Shown here: positions 1 through 5,051 of the stretch, piece after piece | How the letters are laid out: each line of letters opens with the position of its first letter | Position numbering within the stretch: position 1 is the first letter of the stretch | From: DATARH01 sp050181375 | Lineage (GTDB): Bacteria > Pseudomonadota > Alphaproteobacteria > ATCC43930 > CGMCC-115725 | Assembly: GCA_050181375.1 (NCBI GenBank) | Contig: JBFXDF010000097.1 | Location: 1-13,341, forward strand | Direction of reading: 5' to 3' | DNA length: 13,341 nt | Translations under genes and position numbers: made by a program | Notes under the pieces: generated by a model | Seen by the model: the letters and a program-made list of their open reading frames with translations, nothing else | What the model was told of the DNA's origin: nothing | Database searches by the model: none

Positions 1-1325
1 GGCCGCAGATGCTCGACAAGGCGCGAATGCACGGTCTGTGTGCTGGTCGCGAGGTTCGCGACCAAGAGGCTGATACCCATGCTGCCGCCGAGATTGCGCA
101 TCAGGCTGCGGATCGCGGTGGCCTGCGTCAGGATGTTGCGCGGCAGGTCCGACAGCGCCAGCGTGTTGAGCGGCACGAACGTGCAGCCGAGACCGAACCC
201 CTGCAACAAACCGGAAACGACGACCGGCACCGGGTCCATCAGCAGCGAGAATTGCGACATCTGCCACATCGAGACGGCGGTCAAGAGAAACCCGAACAGG
301 ATCAGCCAGCGATTGTCGATCCGGTTGATCAATCGGCCGACCATGAACATCGCGACCATGACCCCGACTCCGCGTGGCGCGGTTACCAGCCCGGTCGTGA
401 AGGCGGGGTAATGCATCAGATGCTGCAGCATCGTTGGCAGCAGCGCGAGACACCCGGTCATGATCAGCCCGACCGCGAACATCATCACGGTTCCGGCAAC
501 AAAATTGCTGCTTTTCAGCAGGTCCCGGTTGAAAAAGGACGGTCCGGTGGTGGTCACGGTGTGGACGATGAACAGATAGAGCGCGAGCCCGGCGATCGCC
601 GCCTCGACCCAGGTTTCGGTCGAGCCGAACCAGTCATTCCGGTTGCCGCGATCGAGCATCAGCTGGAACGCCCCGATCGCGATGCTGAGGGTGAAAAAGC
701 CGAAAAAGTCGAAGGCGTCGCGGCGCGGGTTCGGCGTCCAGCGCATGAACGTCATGACGCCGATGCTGCACAATATGCCGATCGGCAGGTTGATATAAAA
801 AACGTAGCGCCAGCTGTAGTATTCGGTGAACCAGCCGCCGAGCACCGGCCCCATCATCGGGCCGAGCACGGTACCGGTGCCGAAGATCGCCATGGCGGTG
901 CCGTGGCGTTCCGGCGGGTTGATGCGCAGCAGCGTCGCCTGCGCCAGCGGGATCAGCCCGGCCCCCGCCATTCCCTGGATCGCGCGGAAGATCACCAGCT
1001 GGCTGAGGCTCGTCGCGATGCCGCACAGCGCCGAGGCGGTGGTGAACACGCCGATGCAGATCAGGAATACCGGCTTGATGCCGAACCGGCCGGCGAGCCA
1101 GCCGGTCAGCGGCATCGTCACCGCGGCGCAGACGATATACGAGGTCAGCGCCCAGGCGATCTGCTCCTGCGAGGTCGACATGCTGCCCTGGATATGCGGC
1201 AGCGACACGTTGAGGATCGTGTTGTCGAGCCCCTGCATGATGTTGGCGAGCATGATCGACAGCGTCAGCATGCCGCGATGCGGCACGGCGGGCGCCGGGA
1301 GGGGCGGGCTTTCGCCGCTCCTCAT
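1..1325 (-). CDS. DHA2-family (EmrB/QacA-type) MFS drug/solute exporter, 3' end missing
   Basis: Proton-driven inner-membrane efflux transporter of the 14-helix DHA2 group; the substrate cannot be told from sequence. Reading leftward from ATG at 1325, about 441 codons are present and the frame stays open to the window edge, so roughly the last 60-90 residues of a typical ~510-530 aa protein are missing. Visible motifs in order: LDNTILNVSLPHIQG in the first helix (DHA2 motif D1), GWLAGRFGIKPVF (motif A), IFRAIQGMAGAGLIPL (motif B), GTVLGPMMGPVLGGW (motif C) and SWRYVFYINLPIG, the WR-x-F-x-IN-x-P signature of DHA2 proteins. A GGAG lies 6 bases before the ATG and supports this start. It is downstream of the TfdA-like dioxygenase (142-bp gap holding a hairpin repeat), so co-transcription is possible but may be dampened. 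Family assignment is firm; the specific role is not. Confidence 0.93.
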   Translation of the reverse strand, partial: MRSGESPPLPAPAVPHRGMLTLSIMLANIMQGLDNTILNVSLPHIQGSMSTSQEQIAWALTSYIVCAAVTMPLTGWLAGRFGIKPVFLICIGVFTTASALCGIATSLSQLVIFRAIQGMAGAGLIPLAQATLLRINPPERHGTAMAIFGTGTVLGPMMGPVLGGWFTEYYSWRYVFYINLPIGILCSIGVMTFMRWTPNPRRDAFDFFGFFTLSIAIGAFQLMLDRGNRNDWFGSTETWVEAAIAGLALYLFIVHTVTTTGPSFFNRDLLKSSNFVAGTVMMFAVGLIMTGCLALLPTMLQHLMHYPAFTTGLVTAPRGVGVMVAMFMVGRLINRIDNRWLILFGFLLTAVSMWQMSQFSLLMDPVPVVVSGLLQGFGLGCTFVPLNTLALSDLPRNILTQATAIRSLMRNLGGSMGISLLVANLATSTQTVHSRLVEHLR

Positions 1326-1385
1326 CGGGCGCTCCGGCGTTCAGGCACCGCGCCGCCCTCGCCCGCCCGCCGGCTTCCCTGTAGG

Positions 1386-1451
1386 GCACCCTCTCCCGCA
1401 ATGCGGGAGAGGGAGGACCCATCGCCTCGGCGATGGGGGGGGTGAGGGTGC
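1386..1451. repeat. Composite palindromic intergenic repeat (two hairpins inside an outer stem)
   Basis: An outer pairing GCACCCTC (1386-1393) with GAGGGTGC (1444-1451) encloses or competes with two hairpins: an 11-bp perfect stem CCCTCTCCCGC/GCGGGAGAGGG (1389-1399 with 1403-1413) and a 9-bp perfect stem CCCATCGCC/GGCGATGGG (1418-1426 with 1429-1437). The CCCTCTCCC...GGGAGAGGG...GGTGAGGGTGC layout resembles dispersed REP-like repeats seen in many GC-rich proteobacterial genomes; that resemblance is from memory. It lies between the stop of the dioxygenase and the start of the MFS gene, so in RNA it could act as a processing site or partial terminator. No U-tract is visible. Confidence 0.75.
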
Positions 1452-1467
1452 ATCGGCGGTGCGGTCC

Positions 1468-2352
1468 TCAGGCCGCTTCGGCCTGCGCGACGGTCGGGGC
1501 GTCGCCGGCGACGGTGGTGCGCCGCATGTCGCGCACCAGGCTTTCGTCGAAACGACGCACCCGGTGCATTACCTGGCGGTTATCCCACATCACGAGATCG
1601 CGCGGCCGCCATTTGTGCGAATAGACGAATCGCGGCTGGGTCGCGTGCTCGGTCAGATCGCGCAAAAACGCGCGGGCCTCGGGCACCGGCCAGCCGAGGA
1701 TCGTTCCGGCGTGCGACGACAGGTAGAGCGACTTGCGCCCGGTCACCGGATGCGTGCGCACGAGGCGCTGCCGCACCGGCCGGAACATCGCGCGCTCGTC
1801 GTCGGTCGCTTCGAAGCCAAGGAGGCCGCGCGAGTACAAGAGGGAGTGCTCGCAGACCAGCGGCTCGCACTGGGCCTTGGTCTCGTCGTCGAGCGCGTCC
1901 CAGGCGGCGCGCATATCGGCGAACTCGGTATTTCCTCCCGTTGCGACGGTGATGCGCCCCGAAAGGAGAGAATATTTCGCCGGGACAGCACGGAATGAAC
2001 TGTCCGAATGCCAGAGCTGGTTGCCGAGATTGAACAGCCGGCGCCGGTCGTCACGCGCCAACGGCCTGTGGTCCTGGCCGAGATTGGACACGTCGTTCAT
2101 CAGCGGGTCGAGCCGCTTTTCGTGCGGCTTTGTGACGTTGCCGCCGGCCGAGTTCTCGATTTCGCCGAAATTACGGGTGAAAGCGATCTGCTGCGCGTCG
2201 GTGATGTCCTGATCGTGGAACACGAGGACAGCGTAGCGGTCCATCCCGGCCTCGATCGCCGCGACCTCATCGGGGTGCAAGGGCCGCCGCAGATCAACCC
2301 CCGACACCTCGCCGACGAATACGGGATGGATCCGGCGGATCGAAACGGCCAT
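1468..2352 (-). CDS. TfdA/TauD-family Fe(II)/2-oxoglutarate-dependent dioxygenase
   Basis: Cytoplasmic non-heme iron oxygenase of 294 aa that would couple 2-oxoglutarate decarboxylation to hydroxylation of a small, probably anionic, substrate. The HxD half of the iron triad is in NQLWHSDSSF (H115, D117) and the distal His is H263 in VMWDNRQVMHR. T142 (GGNTEF) and R274 fit the 2-oxoglutarate contacts, and the spacing matches TfdA (H113/D115/H262/T141/R273) with an offset of about one residue. Stretches such as EHATQPRFVYSHKW and DMRAAWDAL look more like 2,4-D dioxygenase TfdA than taurine dioxygenase TauD, but substrate cannot be assigned. I prefer ATG at 2352, with GGGAG eight bases upstream, over an in-frame GTG at 2361 that touches that site. 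It follows trpE(G) by 109 bp and precedes an MFS exporter on the same strand. A second family member lies at 9450-10304. Confidence 0.93.
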   Translation of the reverse strand: MAVSIRRIHPVFVGEVSGVDLRRPLHPDEVAAIEAGMDRYAVLVFHDQDITDAQQIAFTRNFGEIENSAGGNVTKPHEKRLDPLMNDVSNLGQDHRPLARDDRRRLFNLGNQLWHSDSSFRAVPAKYSLLSGRITVATGGNTEFADMRAAWDALDDETKAQCEPLVCEHSLLYSRGLLGFEATDDERAMFRPVRQRLVRTHPVTGRKSLYLSSHAGTILGWPVPEARAFLRDLTEHATQPRFVYSHKWRPRDLVMWDNRQVMHRVRRFDESLVRDMRRTTVAGDAPTVAQAEAA

Positions 2353-2394
2353 CGCAGACACTCCCGAAAACTGTTTTGTAACCGCTGCAGTGCC

Positions 2395-2409
2395 GCCTCG
2401 TCGCGAGGC
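2395..2409 (-). terminator. Weak hairpin after trpE(G), possible partial terminator
   Basis: A 6-bp perfect stem GCCTCG/CGAGGC with a 3-base loop sits in the 109-bp gap between the trpE(G) stop and the dioxygenase start. No U-tract follows on the minus strand, so termination here is doubtful and read-through into the dioxygenase is plausible. The rest of the gap shows only the ribosome-binding site of the dioxygenase. Confidence 0.25.
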
Positions 2410-2461
2410 AATGCCGCAAATCTGGCATGTGCCCCGGCCGAATGCAGACCGCTTCTGTTTC

Positions 2462-4648
2462 TTACTCCGCCGCCGCGGCCGGTTCGCAGAGTTGCGACAG
2501 CGCGGCTTCGAGGATCGGCATGCCGATCTCTCCGGGCGATGTCAGCACCGATTCCGGGTGGAACTGTACCGCCGCGATCGGCAGGGTCCGGTGCTCGATC
2601 GCCATGATGACGCCGTCCTCCTCGGTCTCCGCCGCGATCGCCAGCGCCGCCGGGAACGAATGCCGTTCGGCGTAGAGCGAATGATAACGCCCGACCGTGA
2701 AGCGCTGCGGCAGACCGACCAGAAGGCGGCTCGGCAGCCGGCGCACCGGCGAGGGTTTGCCGTGCATCGGCACCCCGAGCACGCCCAGCGAGCCGCCGAA
2801 ATATTCGACGACGCCCTGCAATCCGAGGCACACGCCGAACATCGGGATATTGCGCCGCAGCAGCAGGTCGAGCGTCTCGCGCATCGCGAAATCGTCGGGA
2901 CGCCCGGGACCCGGCGACAGCAGGACCATATCGGGCCGCAAGCCGTCGCGCAGTCGCGCCCGCGCGAAATCGTGGCGCAAGGTCGTGCACTCGGCCCCGG
3001 TCGTGCGGACATACCCGGCCAGCGTGTGCACGAACGAGTCCTCGTGATCGATCAGCAGCACCTGCTGCCGTCGCGCGGTCGCCGGCGCGCGGGTGGTGGG
3101 GCTTTGGGGACGGCCGGCATCACCGCGAATGGCCGAGAGCAGCGCCGCCGCCTTCAGCCGGCATTCGGCCTCCTCGGCCTCCGGATCGCTGTCGTACAGC
3201 AGCGTCGCGCCGGCGCGGATTTCCGCCACCCCGTCCCGCATCCGCAAGGTGCGCAGGGTCAGCCCGGTATTCATGTTGCCGTCAAACGTGAGGCGGCCGA
3301 TCGCGCCGCCAAACCAGCGCCGCGGCGAGCGCTCCTCCTGCTCGATCCAGCGGATCGCCCACAATTTCGGCGCCCCGGTCACGGTTACCGCCCAGGTGTG
3401 GCTCAGAAACCCGTCGAGCGCATCGAATTCCGGCCGCAACTCGCCCTCGACGTGGTCGACCGTATGAATGAGCCGCGAATAGATTTCGATCTGGCGGCGG
3501 CCGATCACCTTGACGCTGCCCGGCACGCAGACCCGCGACTTGTCGTTGCGGTCGACGTCGGTGCACATCGTCAACTCGCTCTCGTCCTTGGTGGAGTTGA
3601 GCAATTCGCGGATGCGCTCGGCGTCCTCGAGCGCGTCGCGGCCACGCGCGATCGTGCCGCAGATCGGACAGGTCTCGATGCGCCTTCCCTCGACGCGCAC
3701 ATACATCTCCGGCGAGGCGGAGACCAGGAACTCGCCGTCTCCGAGATTGATCAGCGCGCCGTAGGGAGCGGGATTGGCGCGGCGCAGCCGCCGGAACACG
3801 AGGCTCGGCGGGTCAGGGCAGCGGGTTGAGAGGAGCTGGCCGCAGACGACCTCGAACAGATCGCCGCGCATGAAGGCTTCCTTTGCGCGGCGGACCAGCG
3901 CGGCGTACTCGCCGGGGCCGTGATCGCTTTCCGGCGGCAATGGCAGGGTAGGCTCCGAGCGATACGGGGCCGCTGGCGTCGCGCGCGGCAGACCGGCGGT
4001 CGATCGCCCGCCGACCTCGAACTCGTAGCGATGGATCGCCGATTGCTGCCGCATGTGATCGACGATCAGGATTTCGTCCGGCAGGTACAGCACCAGATCG
4101 CGCTGGTCGTCGGGCCGCGTCAGCCGGAGCGGCATCGGCTCGAACTGGAAGACGAGATCGTAGCCGAATGCGCCGTACAGCCCGAGGTGCTCGTCCCCAA
4201 ATTCTTGGTCCTTTGGGCTGGCGAACAACTCTCCGAGCGACCGCAACACCGAAAAGACCGAGGGTTGCCGGCTGCGCTGCTCCTCGGGAAAGCGCTCGCC
4301 GCTTTCGCGTATGTCGCCCGCGATGCGGTCGGCGGTGCTGTCGCGGACGCGCACGGCGTCGAGCCTCGCCAGATGATCCGCGATGGCGGGCAGCAGCACC
4401 CGGCCGCGCCGGTTAAGCGCCTCGATCGTGAAATCGCGTCCGCACGCGGTCAGCACGAGCGGCGGGTCGACAAACCCCATGTCCCACCGCGTGTACCGCC
4501 CCGGAAACTCGAAGCTCGACGAGAACAGCACGCCGCGCCGCTGGTCGAGCCGCTCGGCCAACGTGCTGTCGGCCGGGTTGTAGGGCTGCACCGAGGTCTC
4601 GCGGCGTACGCGGACCCCGCCTCTCGTCTCGTAGGTCAGAAGCTGCAC
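2462..4648 (-). CDS. trpE(G): Anthranilate synthase, fused TrpE-TrpG
   Basis: Cytoplasmic enzyme converting chorismate and glutamine to anthranilate, pyruvate and glutamate, the first step of tryptophan synthesis. At 728 aa it has the length of fused rhizobial/Azospirillum TrpE(G). Residues ~1-508 are the TrpE part: SSSFEFPGRYTRWD near residue 43 in the regulatory N-terminal region, then the chorismate-binding core with GDLFEVVCGQ (~262-271), CPICGTIARGRD (~327-338), LLNSTKDESELTMCTDVDRN and the GGAIG motif (~447-451). After a short Pro/Thr/Arg linker, residues ~528-728 are a class I glutamine amidotransferase with LLSPGPG (~576-582), nucleophile C607 in GVCLGLQG and H697/E699 in FHPES. The start is a GTG with GGAGG a few bases upstream; a longer reading to 4747 would run through the attenuator hairpin and has no support. 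Expression is probably controlled by the trpL leader just upstream. Odd point: Cys330 where TrpE proteins usually have Ala or Ser (PIAGT/PISGT). Confidence 0.97.
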   Translation of the reverse strand: MQLLTYETRGGVRVRRETSVQPYNPADSTLAERLDQRRGVLFSSSFEFPGRYTRWDMGFVDPPLVLTACGRDFTIEALNRRGRVLLPAIADHLARLDAVRVRDSTADRIAGDIRESGERFPEEQRSRQPSVFSVLRSLGELFASPKDQEFGDEHLGLYGAFGYDLVFQFEPMPLRLTRPDDQRDLVLYLPDEILIVDHMRQQSAIHRYEFEVGGRSTAGLPRATPAAPYRSEPTLPLPPESDHGPGEYAALVRRAKEAFMRGDLFEVVCGQLLSTRCPDPPSLVFRRLRRANPAPYGALINLGDGEFLVSASPEMYVRVEGRRIETCPICGTIARGRDALEDAERIRELLNSTKDESELTMCTDVDRNDKSRVCVPGSVKVIGRRQIEIYSRLIHTVDHVEGELRPEFDALDGFLSHTWAVTVTGAPKLWAIRWIEQEERSPRRWFGGAIGRLTFDGNMNTGLTLRTLRMRDGVAEIRAGATLLYDSDPEAEEAECRLKAAALLSAIRGDAGRPQSPTTRAPATARRQQVLLIDHEDSFVHTLAGYVRTTGAECTTLRHDFARARLRDGLRPDMVLLSPGPGRPDDFAMRETLDLLLRRNIPMFGVCLGLQGVVEYFGGSLGVLGVPMHGKPSPVRRLPSRLLVGLPQRFTVGRYHSLYAERHSFPAALAIAAETEEDGVIMAIEHRTLPIAAVQFHPESVLTSPGEIGMPILEAALSQLCEPAAAAE

Positions 4649-4652
4649 CGAA

Positions 4653-4658
4653 CCCTCC
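4653..4658 (-). promoter_or_regulatory. Shine-Dalgarno of trpE(G)
   Basis: GGAGGG on the minus strand, four bases before GTG at 4648. This strong site decides the start of trpE(G) in favour of GTG over upstream in-frame codons. Confidence 0.85.
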
Positions 4659-4707
4659 GGGTTGGATCGCCTTGGAGCCTGCCGGAGCCGCCGCGCCGCT
4701 ACGCGAA

Positions 4708-4734
4708 GGGCCGCCCGGTGCTCCGCGGCGGCCC
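4708..4734 (-). terminator. trp attenuator terminator hairpin (segments 3:4)
   Basis: An 8-bp all-GC stem, GGGCCGCC (4734-4727) with GGCGGCCC (4715-4708), and an 11-base loop. It starts about 28 bases after the trpL stop and ends about 60 bases before the trpE(G) start. In the attenuation model it forms when the ribosome finishes trpL under Trp sufficiency. Only UU follows the stem (then CGCGUAG), so as an intrinsic terminator it is weak on paper; Rho or pausing may contribute. Its 5' arm is also complementary to segment 2, as an attenuator requires. Confidence 0.7.
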
Positions 4735-4762
4735 ATTTACAAGACAATCGTGGCCGCCCGGG

Positions 4763-4804
4763 TTACACGGGCCACCACCAGATCGCTGAACGCAGGATGC
4801 GCAT
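4763..4804 (-). CDS. trpL: trp operon leader peptide
   Basis: A 13-codon ORF ending in TAA reads MRILRSAIWWWPV, with three consecutive TGG codons at 4780-4772. It lies 114 bases before trpE(G) and its Trp codons fall at segment 1 of the attenuator, so its role is to sense charged tRNA-Trp by ribosome stalling. No Shine-Dalgarno is visible: the -10 box ends 7 bases before the ATG, so transcription should start at or next to the A of AUG and the ORF is probably translated as a leaderless mRNA, as established for trpL of Sinorhizobium meliloti. The IWWW run also resembles the rhizobial peptide. The gene is too short for standard gene callers. Confidence 0.88.
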   Translation of the reverse strand: MRILRSAIWWWPV

Positions 4805-4811
4805 GCGGCGC

Positions 4812-4840
4812 TATATAGCAGCGAGGCGGCGCGAAGACAA
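4812..4840 (-). promoter_or_regulatory. Predicted sigma-70 promoter of trpL-trpE(G)
   Basis: On the minus strand -35 TTGTCT (4840-4835), a 17-base spacer and -10 TATATA (4817-4812). Each hexamer matches four of six consensus bases. The seven bases GCGCCGC separate the -10 from the trpL ATG, which places the predicted +1 at the A of the start codon (4804). Confidence 0.7.
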
Positions 4841-4934
4841 TCGCGCATGCGGCCGTGGTTTTTCGGAACGCGGGCGTGTCTAACCCGCCTCCGGCCGGAG
4901 ACCGGCATTCCGCACCCGGCGGCGTTTCCCGGCG

Positions 4935-4958
4935 TGCTATAGTGTCACGGAGCGTGAC
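4935..4958 (+). promoter_or_regulatory. Predicted ccmF operon promoter with overlapping operator-like palindrome
   Basis: TGCTATAGT (4935-4943) is an extended -10 element (TG-n plus TATAGT, five of six consensus bases); no convincing -35 is seen at 16-18 bases. Directly after it comes a perfect inverted repeat GTCACG-GAG-CGTGAC (4944-4958) that would cover the start point near 4950, a position suited to a repressor. A second 12-bp perfect palindrome CTCCGGCCGGAG is at 4889-4900. The 211-bp gap between the trpL promoter and ccmF holds nothing else I can name, apart from a 15-codon ORF at 5003-5050. Confidence 0.45.
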
Positions 4959-5051
4959 CGGCGCTTGCCGCGCCCGATATTGCGACGAGATACCGGTTTC
5001 GCATGGGGTTGGCATTGCAGATGCGCGTCTTCCGCGCCGATCGGGCCTGAA

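Larger units (their letters stand above)
4708..4804 (-). ncRNA. trp leader/attenuator RNA (possible rnTrpL-type small RNA)
   Basis: The leader transcript has four segments on the minus strand. Segment 1 (GTGGCC, 4775-4770) overlaps the last Trp codons and pairs with segment 2 (GGCCAC, 4755-4750). Segment 2 (GGCGGCC, 4758-4752) pairs alternatively with segment 3 (GGCCGCC, 4733-4727). Segment 3 pairs with segment 4 as the terminator. Segments 2 and 4 share the identical 10-mer CCGGGCGGCC (4761-4752 and 4718-4709), so both compete for segment 3. A ribosome stalled at the Trp codons would free segment 2 and prevent termination. Terminated transcripts would be about 97 nt. In Sinorhizobium meliloti the equivalent attenuated RNA acts as a trans-acting sRNA; whether that applies here is inference. 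Confidence 0.8.

Noticed and set aside
9..1445. 478-codon plus-strand open frame opposite the MFS gene
   Set aside because: Arg/His/Gln-rich with no recognisable domain; antisense shadow of the DHA2 transporter, which has all family motifs on the minus strand.
2390..3829. 479-codon plus-strand open frame opposite trpE(G)
   Set aside because: High-GC antisense shadow of a clear TrpE(G); low-complexity composition and no motif.
4649..4747. N-terminal extension of TrpE(G) by 33 residues
   Set aside because: It would translate the attenuator hairpin, while GTG 4648 has a strong GGAGG and gives the family length.
4812..4817. TATATA as part of an AT-rich curved or origin-like element
   Set aside because: Only six bases in a GC-rich context; position and spacing explain it as a -10 box.
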